Below, piece by piece: positions 1 to 9,921 of a DNA stretch of 64,000 bases. The notes under the pieces were generated by a model that saw nothing but the letters and a program-made list of their open reading frames with translations, was not told where the DNA came from and searched no databases. Made by a program: the position numbers and the translations under genes. The stretch comes from Paenibacillus melissococcoides (GTDB taxonomy: Bacteria; Bacillota; Bacilli; Paenibacillales; Paenibacillaceae), in assembly GCA_944800085.1 (NCBI GenBank), contig CALYLO010000002.1, positions 310,001-374,000 of the forward strand. The letters run 5' to 3'. Each line of letters begins with the position of its first letter. Positions within the stretch are counted from its first letter, which is position 1.

Positions 1-141
1 GCGAATCGTCGGCATGGCGTCCCCGTAGCCTTCTTCGAAGTTGCCCCGCACGCCCAAGTAACCGTTGCCAAGAGCAAAGATACTTTCCATATTGAGCAGT
101 GCATCCGATGTCAAATCACGGTTGGAAATTGTCCACGTCAT
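1..141 (-). CDS. Glycoside hydrolase family 65 phosphorylase, N-terminal fragment
   Basis: Only the first 47 codons are inside the window; the gene runs off the left edge. The translation begins MTWTISNRDL and contains ESIFALGNGYLGVRGNFEEG, the hallmark start of GH65 maltose/kojibiose/trehalose-type disaccharide phosphorylases. These cleave a glucoside with phosphate inside the cell. The ATG at 141 is preceded by a GGAGG site. It is transcribed divergently from the AraC-type regulator and lies next to the sugar importer, so it probably processes an imported alpha-glucoside. The exact substrate cannot be read from this fragment. Confidence 0.85.
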   Translation of the reverse strand, partial: MTWTISNRDLTSDALLNMESIFALGNGYLGVRGNFEEGYGDAMPTIR

Positions 142-256
142 GGTTGCGCATCCTCCCTAGTGTGATTATGATTTGAATTTTAGTTCGTAAAAAGATAAGA
201 TTATACTAAAATATTCAGATTATTATCAATATTTTTAGGTGAATGGAGAGAGACGC

Positions 257-1000
257 GTGAACAAGTCGTATCATGCCGGGGATCGGCCGAGTTTCTTGTC
301 GTCCCGCATGCAATACTTGCGGGATAATTATGTTCATCCTCCGTTCGATTATGAACAAGAATTGCTGGAGGCAATCCGGTTCGGGGACGAGAACAAGGCG
401 CTCGACATGCTGAACCGCATCAATCAACTGGAAGGCGCCGTGCTGGCTTCCTATCCGCTGCGCTCCAGGAAGAATGCCTTGATTGCTTCCTGCACGCTGT
501 TCACCCGGGCGATTATCAAGGGCGGCGTCGATGCGGAGACCGCCTTCCAGCTTAGCGATACGCTGATTTTGGAGATTGAGCGAATGAGCGACGTCGAGCG
601 GCTCAATCTGTTCGAGTACGAAATGCTGATGCAGTTCATTGCGACCATCCGGCGGGAAAAGGAAGTGCTGCCCTATTCGCATATTGTCAATTTATCGGTG
701 CATTATATTCGGGAGCATATTTTCCAGGATCTCGCCTTGAAAGGGATTGCGGCCCATATTGGCGTGCATCCGAGTTATTTGTCGGATCGCTTCAAGCGCG
801 AGACCGGCATGTCCATTACTTCGTTCATTCACGCGAAGAAGGTGGAGGAATCGAAGCATCTGCTCATTTATACGAATCAGTCCATTTCGGAAATCGCTTT
901 CCTGTTCAAGTTCTGCAGCCAAAGTTATTATACTCAGATCTTCAAAAAATTTACGGGCATGACGCCGAGGCAGTTCCGCCGGGACAATTCCGGCAAGTAA
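257..1000 (+). CDS. AraC-family transcriptional regulator
   Basis: 247 residues from the GTG at 257, which has GGAGAG six bases upstream; an earlier in-frame GTG at 239 is possible but lacks a good ribosome site. The C-terminal ~100 residues form a double helix-turn-helix (LKGIAAHIGVHPSYLSDRFK, then SISEIAFLFKFCSQSYYTQI) ending in the usual FTGMTPRQFRR. The N-terminal ~140 residues are an all-alpha domain seen in other Paenibacillus AraC proteins and not a typical cupin. It sits between the divergent GH65 gene and the YesM/YesN pair and probably regulates this sugar locus. Family call is firm; the effector is unknown. Confidence 0.9.
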   Translation: MNKSYHAGDRPSFLSSRMQYLRDNYVHPPFDYEQELLEAIRFGDENKALDMLNRINQLEGAVLASYPLRSRKNALIASCTLFTRAIIKGGVDAETAFQLSDTLILEIERMSDVERLNLFEYEMLMQFIATIRREKEVLPYSHIVNLSVHYIREHIFQDLALKGIAAHIGVHPSYLSDRFKRETGMSITSFIHAKKVEESKHLLIYTNQSISEIAFLFKFCSQSYYTQIFKKFTGMTPRQFRRDNSGK

Positions 1001-1024
1001 ATCTGAAAAAAGTAGGAATCAGCT

Positions 1025-2833
1025 ATGAACAAACTGAAGCAGAAAATATTGCATTGGAGCCTCGAGAAGAAATTAATCGCGGCGTTTTCTTGTTTTATTA
1101 TCGTCCCGCTGTTGCTGATCGGCGGCATTGTGTCCTGGGTATATGTGGACAATAACCGGAATACGATGCTGGATGCCGCGGTCGAGAACAACCGGCAGAT
1201 TATGAACAATATCGACACGTCGCTGCAGCCTCTGGTGCGGTTATCCATGTTCCCGCTCCAGGAATCGACCATATACCGGATTATGCGCAAGGAATACAGC
1301 ACGAAGCCATATCCGATGCTGGAACGGGGACGGGATTTCGACACGGTGAACGGTCTGATCCTCAATGGCATAATGCTGTACTCCGATCTGATCGATTCGG
1401 CCATCATTTACCATGGCAATGACCATCTCATTATTGGCCGCAGCAACAGTCAATACATGAACATGTCTTACCTGGAGAAGGAATTCGTCCACGAGCCGTT
1501 CGTGGGGAGGATTCGAGAGGAGCGCGGAGGATATGTGCCTGTCGGGATTCACCAGGAACGGCTGCTGTCCCCGCATGGCGAGCCCGTCGTGTCGGTCGGG
1601 AGAGCGATTCTTGATCCGTATACAAAAAAGGACCTGGGATTCATCCTGCTGAACATATCCGTCGACAAGCTGAAGACACTATGGAGAGATTCCTCCATGA
1701 CGGAGAATACGAATTTTTATTTGATCGACGAGGACAACCGCATTATATACAGCAAGGATCGGAACGGGATCGGCCAGCCGGCTTCCGAGATTCTCGGAGA
1801 ACAGTTCCAGGAGCTGCCGGGGGAGACGCTGACCCAAGAGAATAAGGATACGTACCTGATTTCCTCCTCCTCCAAGCTGTCGAACTGGAAGGCGGTCACC
1901 GTCATTCCGAAGAATGAGCTGTTCTCCATCGTCTATCTGATGGTCGCGATTATGGCGGTCAGCCTCATCCTGCTGCTGGTGCTGTCCATCCTGATCTCGG
2001 CGCAAATTGCGACCATGATCATGAAGCCGCTTTCGGTCTTGAACAGCAAGATGAAGCTGGTCTCCCAGGGCCAGCTTCATGTGCAATTCGACAAGCAGTA
2101 TGGCGAGATCGGCATTATCAGCAATACGGTGGATAATATGCTGAAGGAGATTCGAGGCTTGATCGGGCGCATTTACCGCGAGGAACAAGAAAAGCGGGAT
2201 TTGGAAATGATAGCCCTTCAATCGCAGATCCGGCCGCATTTTATTTACAATACGCTGAACGTGATTAAGTGGATGGCCAAGATCCAGGGGGCGACAGGAA
2301 TCGAAGAAGCGCTGCATGCCTTTTCGTCCGTCATCAAATTCACCGTAAAGACGAGCGGCAACTATGTCAAGATTGCCGATGAAGTGGAATTCATCAAGAA
2401 TTATACCAATATTCTCGATTACCGTTATATGAACAAATTCGAAGTGATCTATGAGATCGATCCCGGCGTCCTCTCCTATAAAACCTTGAAATTTTTGCTC
2501 CAGCCATTGGTGGAGAATGCGGTGTTCCATGGATTTACCGGAATCGACTACAAAGGCAGCCTGATTATTTCGATACAGGAAGATAAGGAACGAAATGAGC
2601 TCGTTATGCAAGTCATTGACAACGGGCGCGGCTTCCCGGAAGAAGGACAAGAATCGCGGACAGAAGAGGATGGCCCGCGCGATCCGTTCAATTCCATCGG
2701 CATCGCGAACGTGCGGAGCCGCATCGAGCTGCATTTCGGAACGGAATACGGCTTGTGGATTACAGACCGGGAACAGGGCGGAACCGTGGCGACGATCCGG
2801 GTTCCGGTTATCAACGAAGAAACGGCAGGGTGA
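1025..2833 (+). CDS. YesM-type sensor histidine kinase
   Basis: 602 residues. There is an N-terminal membrane segment at about 20-42 (FSCFIIVPLLLIGGIVSWVY), an extracytoplasmic dCache-like region, and a second membrane segment near 300-325. A HAMP domain follows, then a His_kinase domain with the LytS/YesM phosphoacceptor motif QIRPHFIYNTLN (His405). The ATPase part carries LQPLVENAVFHGF (N box) and VIDNGRGFPEE (G box). Such kinases sense sugars or binding proteins outside the cell and phosphorylate a YesN-type regulator. The regulator follows five bases downstream, so the two form an operon. Confidence 0.95.
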   Translation: MNKLKQKILHWSLEKKLIAAFSCFIIVPLLLIGGIVSWVYVDNNRNTMLDAAVENNRQIMNNIDTSLQPLVRLSMFPLQESTIYRIMRKEYSTKPYPMLERGRDFDTVNGLILNGIMLYSDLIDSAIIYHGNDHLIIGRSNSQYMNMSYLEKEFVHEPFVGRIREERGGYVPVGIHQERLLSPHGEPVVSVGRAILDPYTKKDLGFILLNISVDKLKTLWRDSSMTENTNFYLIDEDNRIIYSKDRNGIGQPASEILGEQFQELPGETLTQENKDTYLISSSSKLSNWKAVTVIPKNELFSIVYLMVAIMAVSLILLLVLSILISAQIATMIMKPLSVLNSKMKLVSQGQLHVQFDKQYGEIGIISNTVDNMLKEIRGLIGRIYREEQEKRDLEMIALQSQIRPHFIYNTLNVIKWMAKIQGATGIEEALHAFSSVIKFTVKTSGNYVKIADEVEFIKNYTNILDYRYMNKFEVIYEIDPGVLSYKTLKFLLQPLVENAVFHGFTGIDYKGSLIISIQEDKERNELVMQVIDNGRGFPEEGQESRTEEDGPRDPFNSIGIANVRSRIELHFGTEYGLWITDREQGGTVATIRVPVINEETAG

Positions 2834-2838
2834 TATCG

Positions 2839-4374
2839 ATGCGATTGCTAATTGTAGATGACGAGCCGCTTGTCCGAATCGGGATTAAATCGGCGATCGA
2901 TTGGGACAGGCAGGGCGTGGACATTGTCGGGGAAGCGGGCGATGGCGAAGAAGCGCTCGAGATGATGAGGACGCATGCGCCGGATGTGGTCCTCCTGGAC
3001 ATCAAAATGCCGAAGATGGATGGCCTTGAAGTGCTGAACGCGATGAAGGAGAGACATATTCCGGCCAAGGTCATTATTTTGAGCAGCTTCGATGATATTT
3101 CCTACGTGAAGCAGGCGCTGAAGCTGGGGGCGGTCGATTATTTTCATAAGCCGGATATTAACGAGCATGAGCTAGTCTCGATGCTGGCGGCCATCAAGGA
3201 GCAGAACGCGGCGAACGGCATGGCGGCGGCCGTGCCCGAGGCCGGAAGCTCCAGCCGCCAGACTGAGCAGGCCTTGATGGATGCGCTTCACGGCCATCCG
3301 CACAATATATCGGTGACGGGGCTGCGCGAAGGCAATCTGTACGTGGTGCTGTTCGCGGTCAAGGACTATGACAAGGTGATCCGGAGGTATACGGCCGATA
3401 CGGAGTCGGTGCTGCCGAATACGATCCGGAACATCGTCACCGAGTTGTTCTCCAAGGAGAAGGAACTTGAATATTTGCAACTGGATCAGCGGCGGAGCGC
3501 CGTCTTCATCAGCAACAGCGAGCTGAAAAGCTTGTTGGCCTCATTGACCCGGGTCAATGAGAAGGTGCAAATGATCGGCTCGGCCCTCAAGCGGTTCGTC
3601 AATATTGATCTGGTGTTCGGCATTAGCGACTGGTTCGCCGATTTCAGCGGGATACCGAACGGCTACGCGCAAGCGGAGGAGGCGCTCTCGCGCAGCTTCT
3701 ATCACCCGAATGCTTCGATCTTCTATTATCAGCATCTGAAGCGGCCCAGCGAGGATGCCGTGGCGCAGGCCGACCGATATGTATCGGAGATGAAGGCGGC
3801 CCTCAGGGAAGAGGCGGATCAGGCATTCATGAGCTTGCTCACGCGCTGGGAGGGACTTCTCCGCCAAGAGGAATGTCTGGATGAGAAGGAAGTGCGCAAA
3901 ATCTATGAAGGCTTGCTGTTCATGATGGGGGGCAATGACCCGGAACGCCAGGACGGCGGCGCCGCCGAGTTGGAAAATTTCGAACAACTGTCCGCTTATT
4001 ATCGGGAGATCTTCCTGAAGCGCGCGCAGGACAGGGAGCGGGAGGATAGAGGCTACAGTCAATTGACGCGGAATATCATTCAGTATACGCACGAGCATTA
4101 TCAAGAGCGGTTATCCTTGAAAATGCTGGGCGAGCTGTTCCATGTCAGTCCCAATTATGTCAGCAGGCTGTTCAAGCAGGAGGTAGGAAGAGGGCTGTTC
4201 GACTATATCAATGAGCTTCGGATCGAGAAGGCCAAAGCCCTGCTCAAGGACTACCGTTATAAAATTTATGATATTGCGGAAATGGTCGGTTTCAACAATC
4301 AAGCCCATTTCTCCATTGTCTTTCAAAAATATACGGGGCTGTCGCCGATGCAATATCGCAAAGAAAAAGTGTGA
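2839..4374 (+). CDS. YesN-type response regulator (receiver + AraC domain)
   Basis: 511 residues from the ATG at 2839, chosen because MRLLIVDDEPLVRIG is the canonical receiver start; longer in-frame starts overlap the kinase gene. The receiver domain (1-120) has phospho-acceptor Asp54 in VVLLDIKMP and a Lys in FHKPD. A ~250-residue linker is followed by a C-terminal AraC helix-turn-helix pair (LSLKMLGELFHVSPNYVSRL; KIYDIAEMVGFNNQAHFSIV). It is the partner of the upstream YesM kinase and probably activates the binding-protein and permease genes starting at 4561. Confidence 0.95.
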   Translation: MRLLIVDDEPLVRIGIKSAIDWDRQGVDIVGEAGDGEEALEMMRTHAPDVVLLDIKMPKMDGLEVLNAMKERHIPAKVIILSSFDDISYVKQALKLGAVDYFHKPDINEHELVSMLAAIKEQNAANGMAAAVPEAGSSSRQTEQALMDALHGHPHNISVTGLREGNLYVVLFAVKDYDKVIRRYTADTESVLPNTIRNIVTELFSKEKELEYLQLDQRRSAVFISNSELKSLLASLTRVNEKVQMIGSALKRFVNIDLVFGISDWFADFSGIPNGYAQAEEALSRSFYHPNASIFYYQHLKRPSEDAVAQADRYVSEMKAALREEADQAFMSLLTRWEGLLRQEECLDEKEVRKIYEGLLFMMGGNDPERQDGGAAELENFEQLSAYYREIFLKRAQDREREDRGYSQLTRNIIQYTHEHYQERLSLKMLGELFHVSPNYVSRLFKQEVGRGLFDYINELRIEKAKALLKDYRYKIYDIAEMVGFNNQAHFSIVFQKYTGLSPMQYRKEKV

Positions 4375-4560
4375 TTATCGAAAAAAAAGCACAAAATTTT
4401 ATAAAAATGATTTTTCCGGTGCAGGATAAAAAAAAGAAAAGGGCCGAGTTGGCCGATATTTTGAAATTAATCATGATTTGATTAATTTTTTTTGTATCTA
4501 TTTCATCTTATGCTGAAGTAGCAAGGGAAAGTCCAACATACCACATGGGGGGTACCGTAC

Positions 4561-5814
4561 ATGCGCAAGATGAATAAAAAAATCTCGGCCACGCTGATTC
4601 TTTGTCTGGCCCTGCTTGTCGGCTTGACGGCCTGCGGAGGCGGCAAAGCGGACAACGCCGCGGATCAAGGAACAGGCAACGAGGCTGCTGGCGAAAAAGT
4701 AACCGTTAACATGGGGTTCTGGGGCACCGCGCAGGACTTGAAGGTCTACCAGGATGCAGCCGCGACGATTTCCGAGCAATATCCGGATATCGAATTGAAG
4801 ATTAAGCAATACCCAAGCAGCGAGCAGTTCTGGAATACGCTTCCTGGCGAGATCGCCGCAGGAGTGGCTCCGGATTTTATCAAAATTTCCAATGAAGGCG
4901 CTTTTGAGTATATCAATAAAGGATTGTTCACGCCGCTGGACGAGCTGATCAGCTCGACTCAGGTCGACATGACTCGTTTCCCGGAAGCTTCGATGAAGAT
5001 CTGGAACGTGGACGGCAAGCAATACGGCGTGCCGAACAGCGACATGCCGGCAATGTTCCTGATTAACGAGACGATGTGGAAAAATGCCGGCCTGGGCGAT
5101 TATCCGAAAACCTGGGATGAGGTAAAAGCGGCGGCCAAGAAGCTGAATACCGATAAAGTGCACGGGATGATCATCAATATCGATGCATTCCATATCACTA
5201 ACTATGTGAAAAGCTTCGGCGGCGGCTGGGGAAATGGCAAAACGATCAACTCCCCAGAGAACGTAAAAGCGCTGGAAACGATTATCGACATGTACAGTGA
5301 CGGAGTTGCCGTGACGCCTAAGGCGCTTGGCTTCGGCTGGGACGGCGAAGTGTTCAGCAATGAGCTGGGCGCGATGAGCACCGGCGGCTACTGGTACAAA
5401 GGCTTCCTGAAGGATGCGAATCCGGATCTGAAATATGCCGCGATTCCGGTTCCGAAGGGCACGGCCAACGGCAGCACGATGAGTTCCGACGCTTACGTGG
5501 TGCTGAAGGATGCCAAAAACAAGGAAGCTGCGCTCAAAGCCGCTTACTACATGACGAATGACAAGACACAGACCGAGTTTATGGAGCTTGGTTACAACCC
5601 GGCCGTTCCGGAGCTGTCGAAGCAATACTTCGAGAAGAATCCGGAATTCAAGCCAGTGCAGCCGGCGCTGGAATACAGCACGGACTATGGATATCCTACA
5701 GATACGAAGCGGTTCACCGACGAACTGGTCAAGCAGTTGGAGGAACGAATTCTTGGCGGTTCCGGCAAATCGGCCCAGCAAATTCTGGACGATATTCAGA
5801 AGCAATTCCAATAA
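4561..5814 (+). CDS. ABC sugar transporter substrate-binding lipoprotein
   Basis: 417 residues with a lipoprotein signal peptide ending in the lipobox LTAC (Cys25), so it is anchored on the outer face of the membrane. The mature part is a type-1 extracellular solute-binding domain of the CUT1 (oligosaccharide) class, with motifs such as GTAQDLKVYQDAAATISEQYPDI near the start and an aromatic-rich C-terminal lobe. It is the first gene after the YesM/YesN pair and is followed by two permeases. No ATPase gene is in the locus, so it probably uses a shared MsmX-type ATPase, as is common in Bacilli. The ligand is not deducible. Confidence 0.93.
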   Translation: MRKMNKKISATLILCLALLVGLTACGGGKADNAADQGTGNEAAGEKVTVNMGFWGTAQDLKVYQDAAATISEQYPDIELKIKQYPSSEQFWNTLPGEIAAGVAPDFIKISNEGAFEYINKGLFTPLDELISSTQVDMTRFPEASMKIWNVDGKQYGVPNSDMPAMFLINETMWKNAGLGDYPKTWDEVKAAAKKLNTDKVHGMIINIDAFHITNYVKSFGGGWGNGKTINSPENVKALETIIDMYSDGVAVTPKALGFGWDGEVFSNELGAMSTGGYWYKGFLKDANPDLKYAAIPVPKGTANGSTMSSDAYVVLKDAKNKEAALKAAYYMTNDKTQTEFMELGYNPAVPELSKQYFEKNPEFKPVQPALEYSTDYGYPTDTKRFTDELVKQLEERILGGSGKSAQQILDDIQKQFQ

Positions 5815-5836
5815 GGTGAGTCGGCCGTCTTGATTG

Positions 5837-5880
5837 CTGCTCCTTTCTCCCTCCCCGGGAGGGGGAGCAGTACCTTTTTA
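5837..5880 (+). terminator. Attenuator-like hairpin between binding protein and permease
   Basis: CTGCTCC (5837-5843) pairs with GGAGCAG (5864-5870), with an inner CCTCCC/GGGAGG helix, followed by TACCTTTTTA. It lies just after the lipoprotein stop and before the permease genes. Such a partial terminator would lower permease expression relative to the binding protein. This is inferred from structure only. Confidence 0.6.
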
Positions 5881-5951
5881 TCTGTGCCTGACATGGGCAG
5901 AGGTTGCCGTTCACACAGGCCGCTTACACTTTCAGTACCGGGAGGAAGACA

Positions 5952-6896
5952 ATGTCCAAACATGGCAGCAACAACGCGGAAGTAAGGGGGGCGAAAATTA
6001 GGCAATCCTGGTTCCGTTCCCTGGCGGATTCCGATATGACTCTAGGTTGGATGTTTTCACTGCCCTTTCTAATTTTGTGGGCATGGTGGTTTTTATATCC
6101 ATTCATCCAGTCCTTCGTGAGAAGCTTTCAGGATGCGAACTTTGCAAGTCTCGATCAGGCCAAGTTCATTGGACTGGAAAACTATATTACGATTCTTCAA
6201 GACAAGGAATTTTTCCGGGCGGTGCTTCATTCCCTGCAAATCGTGGTCTTGTCCGTTCCGATTCAGACACTGCTTGGCCTGCTGCTGGCGCTGGTCGTGA
6301 ATCAGAACCTGAAGGGGAAGGGGATCTTCCGAACGGTCTTTTTCCTCCCCTATATTACGTCTCAGATTGCGATTACGACGGTATTCATGATGCTCTTCAA
6401 GAAGGGGACGTTCCTGACGGACTTCTTCGGCATGCTTGGCTTCGGCAATGTCACCTGGTTCGCGGATACGAGCTATGCCTTGCTGTTTGTCTGCATCCTG
6501 TTTATTTTCCAGCAGGCCGGGTTCACCATGATTGTGTATTTGTCCGGGCTGCAGGAGATTCCCAAGGATCTGTATGAGGCGGGAGAGATTGACGGCGCTT
6601 CGAAATGGCATAAGTTCCGTTATATTACGGTGCCGTCGCTGAGACCGATTACGTTCTTTATCGTCTCGGTATCCACGATTACCGGCTTCCAGATCTACGA
6701 CCAGATCGCGGCTATCTCCAGATACGGCGCGCTCGGTTCGCCGGCTGGCGCGACCAGCACGGTCGTGACGTATTTCTACCAGCACGGGATTCGCTATATG
6801 AACATCGGATACGGAAGCGCGGCCGTCGTGCTGTTCTTCTTCATCATTATGTTTATTACGTTCCTGCAAAAAAAACTATTGGACGAGAAGGGGTGA
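5952..6896 (+). CDS. CUT1-type ABC sugar permease (MalF-like)
   Basis: 314 residues from the ATG at 5952, preceded by GGAGGAAG. It has six predicted membrane segments; the first is FLILWAWWFLYPFIQSFV. A binding-protein-dependent transport domain carries the EAA loop DLYEAGEIDGASKWHKFRYI near residue 215, which docks the ATPase. It is the first permease of the importer, with the second starting four bases after its stop. The substrate is presumably the same oligosaccharide bound by the upstream lipoprotein. Confidence 0.93.
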   Translation: MSKHGSNNAEVRGAKIRQSWFRSLADSDMTLGWMFSLPFLILWAWWFLYPFIQSFVRSFQDANFASLDQAKFIGLENYITILQDKEFFRAVLHSLQIVVLSVPIQTLLGLLLALVVNQNLKGKGIFRTVFFLPYITSQIAITTVFMMLFKKGTFLTDFFGMLGFGNVTWFADTSYALLFVCILFIFQQAGFTMIVYLSGLQEIPKDLYEAGEIDGASKWHKFRYITVPSLRPITFFIVSVSTITGFQIYDQIAAISRYGALGSPAGATSTVVTYFYQHGIRYMNIGYGSAAVVLFFFIIMFITFLQKKLLDEKG

Positions 6897-6900
6897 ACGC

Positions 6901-7725
6901 ATGAAGACCCGAAGCAGAACCGGACGGCTGTTCCTGTATATCGCCGCGATTTTGGTTGGCCTCTTGTTTGCCCTTCCTTTTCTCTACACGATCTATACGT
7001 CGCTCGTTCCGATGCGCTACGTCAACAAGCTGGTGTCGCCTGAATTTTGGACGTTCGACAACTATAAAATGTTCTTCACCAATGAAGCGTATGATGTCCC
7101 AAGATGGTTCCTCAATACGCTCATTATGACGGGGATTGTCGTGATCGGGAATCTGATCATTAACCCGATGGCGGGATTCGCGCTCGCCAAGCTCGATTTC
7201 CGGGGCAAAAGCGTTATCTACTGGATTGTCGTCGCGACGATGATGGTTCCTTACCATATGATTTTGATTCCGGTATACGTCAATGTGGCCCAGCTCGGCT
7301 GGCTGAACACCTTCTGGGCATTGACGGTGCCTTTCTTGTACCAAGGCCTGTATATCTTTATGCTGCGCCAATTTTTCATCTCGGTGCCGAACGAATTCAT
7401 CGAGGCGGCCCGGATTGACGGCTTGACGAAGATGGGCGCCTTCTGGCGGATTGTATACCCGCTGGCCCGTTCTTCGCTGATTACGATGTCGATTCTTGCC
7501 TTTGCCGGGACATGGAACAGCTACCTGATTCCGAGCACGCTGGCCAATACGCCGGAGAGATACGTGCTCGTCGTCGGTCTGAACAGCGTGAAGGATATGT
7601 TCTTCGAGAATACGCCGCTCATTATGGCCGGGGTCGTTCTCTCGACGCTGCCGATTATTATCTTCTTTTTCGTGTTCCAACGCCAATATATTGAAGGCAT
7701 TTCCAATGCCGGCGTCAAAGGCTGA
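6901..7725 (+). CDS. CUT1-type ABC sugar permease (MalG-like)
   Basis: 274 residues and six membrane segments, with the EAA loop NEFIEAARIDGLTKMGAFWRI near residue 165 and the typical MalG C-terminus (FVFQRQYIEGISNAGVKG). The start at 6901 follows AAGGGG and is separated by four bases from the preceding permease stop, so it is translationally linked. Together the two proteins form the membrane pore of the importer. Confidence 0.94.
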   Translation: MKTRSRTGRLFLYIAAILVGLLFALPFLYTIYTSLVPMRYVNKLVSPEFWTFDNYKMFFTNEAYDVPRWFLNTLIMTGIVVIGNLIINPMAGFALAKLDFRGKSVIYWIVVATMMVPYHMILIPVYVNVAQLGWLNTFWALTVPFLYQGLYIFMLRQFFISVPNEFIEAARIDGLTKMGAFWRIVYPLARSSLITMSILAFAGTWNSYLIPSTLANTPERYVLVVGLNSVKDMFFENTPLIMAGVVLSTLPIIIFFFVFQRQYIEGISNAGVKG

Positions 7726-7743
7726 TGGATGGAGGGGAACGGT

Positions 7744-9852
7744 ATGGAGCAATGGAGGAAGCGGGCAGAGGAGCTGCTTGGCAAAATGACGCTGGCCGAG
7801 AAGATCGGCCAGACCGTGCAGTACGGCCGCTGCGAGGAGCGGGAGCGGGAACTGATCGCGGAGGGCAAGATCGGCTCGCTGCTGAACGTGCATGGCGCGG
7901 ATAAGGTAAACGAGCTGCAACGAATCGCGGTAGAGCAGAGCCGGCTGGGCATTCCGCTGTTGATCGGCGACGATGTCATTCACGGCTTCCGCACCATCTT
8001 CCCGATTCCGCTCGCCGAAGCGGCGAGCTGGGATCCGGACGCGATGGAGAAGAACGCACGCATCGCGGCGACCGAAGCGGCGGCGGAAGGGATCCGCTGG
8101 ACGTTCGCTCCGATGGCGGACATTACGCGCGAGCCCCGCTGGGGGAGAATCGCGGAGAGCACGGGAGAGGATGTCTACTTGTCGTCCCTGGCGGCGGCCG
8201 CGAAGGTGAGAGGCTTCCAGAGCCCGAACGCGGCAGGCTTCCCGACGGTCGCCGCCTGCGTCAAGCATTTCGCTGGATATGGCTGGGTGGAGGGCGGACG
8301 CGATTACGATACGACCGATATGTCGGAGCGGACGCTGCGGGAGACCGTGCTGCCGCCTTACTTCGGCGGAATTCAGGCCGGCGCCTTGACCGTCATGAGC
8401 GCCTTCAGCGAGCTGAATGGGGTGCCCGCCACCGGCAGTTCCTACTTGCTGCGGGATATTTTGCGGGAAGAATGGGGCTTCGCCGGCATGGTGGTCAGCG
8501 ATTGGGAATCGATCGAAGAGTTGATCTATCACGGCTATGCGGAGGATCGCCGCGATTCCGCCCGCAGAGGCTTGCTTGCCGGCGTCGATATGGACATGCA
8601 TTCCGGCGTCTATCTGGAGCATCTGGAATCGCTCGTGCAGGAGAATCCCGAGCTGACGAAGCTGCTGGATGAAGCGGTGCTCCGCATTCTGATGGTGAAA
8701 TTCCGTCTCGGCTTGTTCGAGCAGCCCTATGTCGATGCCGGGGAGCCGCCAGCGGCTGGCATTCCGGCGGAACACGCGGAGCAGGCGAGAGACAGCGCGC
8801 GCAAGTCGATCGTGCTGCTGCAGAACGACCGCGGCATCCTTCCGCTCGATTATGCCCGGCATCGGAAGATCGCCTTGATCGGCCCGCTGGCGGATGACCG
8901 CCACAACTCGATGGGCTGCTGGGCATGGAAGGGCCGGGACGAGGATGTCGTGACGGCATGGGATGCGTTCCAATCCGAGATCGGGCCTCATGCAGAGGTG
9001 TTCTATGAGCCGGGCAGCGGCATCAACGAGGCGATCCCGGGCGGCCTTGACCGCGCCGTCGAGCTGGCGAAGCAATGCGATGTCGCCGTCGTGACGGTGG
9101 GCGAGAGCGAGGCAATGACAGGCGAGCACTACAATGTCGTCTCGATTACGCTTCCGGCTTGCCAGGAGCGTCTGATCCGGGAGCTGAAGGAGAAGACGGC
9201 CACGCCGGTCATCGTCGTCCTGATGAACGGACGGCCGTTGGCGACCGAATGGGTGCATCACCATGCGGATGCGGTGGTGGAGGCTTGGCACTTGGGGACG
9301 ATGAACGGCTATGCGCTGGCCGATGTGCTGACGGGCCGCCATAATCCAAGCGGGCGCTTGCCGGTCACCATCCCGCGATCGACCGGACAAATTCCGATTT
9401 ACTATAACCGGAAAAATACGGGCCGGCCGCATCTGTATGAGGATTATATCGATTGTGACGATTCGCCGCTGTATCCGTTCGGGTACGGCCTGAGTTATAC
9501 AACATTTCATTATGACGATCTGCGATTGGAACGGAGCGCGATTCACCGCGATGAGTCGGTCTCGGTATCGGTGCGGGTGACGAATGCGGGAGCGCGCGCC
9601 GGGGAAGAGACGGTGCAGCTCTATATTCGCGATCTGGTTGGCAGCTCGACGCGTCCCGTTAAGGAATTGAAGGGCTTCCGCAAAGTATTCCTGGAGCCGG
9701 CAGAAAGCCGGACCGTGAGCTTCGAGTTGACGCCGGCGGAGCTGGGGCTGCTGGATGAACAGTTCCGCTTCAAGGTGGAGCCGGGCAAATTCCATATCTG
9801 GATCGGGCCGCATTCCGAGGAAGGGCTGCAGGCGGAATTAACGGTTACGTAG
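7744..9852 (+). CDS. Glycoside hydrolase family 3 beta-glucosidase
   Basis: 702 residues from the ATG at 7744, which has GGAGGGG upstream; an ATG at 7729 overlaps that ribosome site and is less likely. Domains in order: a GH3 N-terminal barrel with KHFAGYGWVEGGRDYD and the nucleophile Asp253 in VVSDWES, a GH3 C-terminal alpha/beta sandwich with VVTVGESEAMTGEHYN, and a fibronectin-III-like domain at the end (GEETVQLYIRDLVGSSTRPV). There is no signal peptide, so it acts in the cytoplasm on imported beta-glucosides or related oligosaccharides. It directly follows the permeases. Family is certain; linkage specificity is not. Confidence 0.93.
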   Translation: MEQWRKRAEELLGKMTLAEKIGQTVQYGRCEERERELIAEGKIGSLLNVHGADKVNELQRIAVEQSRLGIPLLIGDDVIHGFRTIFPIPLAEAASWDPDAMEKNARIAATEAAAEGIRWTFAPMADITREPRWGRIAESTGEDVYLSSLAAAAKVRGFQSPNAAGFPTVAACVKHFAGYGWVEGGRDYDTTDMSERTLRETVLPPYFGGIQAGALTVMSAFSELNGVPATGSSYLLRDILREEWGFAGMVVSDWESIEELIYHGYAEDRRDSARRGLLAGVDMDMHSGVYLEHLESLVQENPELTKLLDEAVLRILMVKFRLGLFEQPYVDAGEPPAAGIPAEHAEQARDSARKSIVLLQNDRGILPLDYARHRKIALIGPLADDRHNSMGCWAWKGRDEDVVTAWDAFQSEIGPHAEVFYEPGSGINEAIPGGLDRAVELAKQCDVAVVTVGESEAMTGEHYNVVSITLPACQERLIRELKEKTATPVIVVLMNGRPLATEWVHHHADAVVEAWHLGTMNGYALADVLTGRHNPSGRLPVTIPRSTGQIPIYYNRKNTGRPHLYEDYIDCDDSPLYPFGYGLSYTTFHYDDLRLERSAIHRDESVSVSVRVTNAGARAGEETVQLYIRDLVGSSTRPVKELKGFRKVFLEPAESRTVSFELTPAELGLLDEQFRFKVEPGKFHIWIGPHSEEGLQAELTVT

Positions 9853-9921
9853 AGGCTTGTCACCCGCCAGGGAGCTTAGACCTGCCGTTTTTGCAGATAC
9901 TATAAAATAGATGGGAGATCG

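Noticed and set aside
6856..9813. Very long open frame on the minus strand opposite the GH3 and permease genes
   Set aside because: It is the shadow of high-GC codon usage in the plus-strand genes. Its product is Arg/His-rich without family motifs, and the plus-strand genes are certain.
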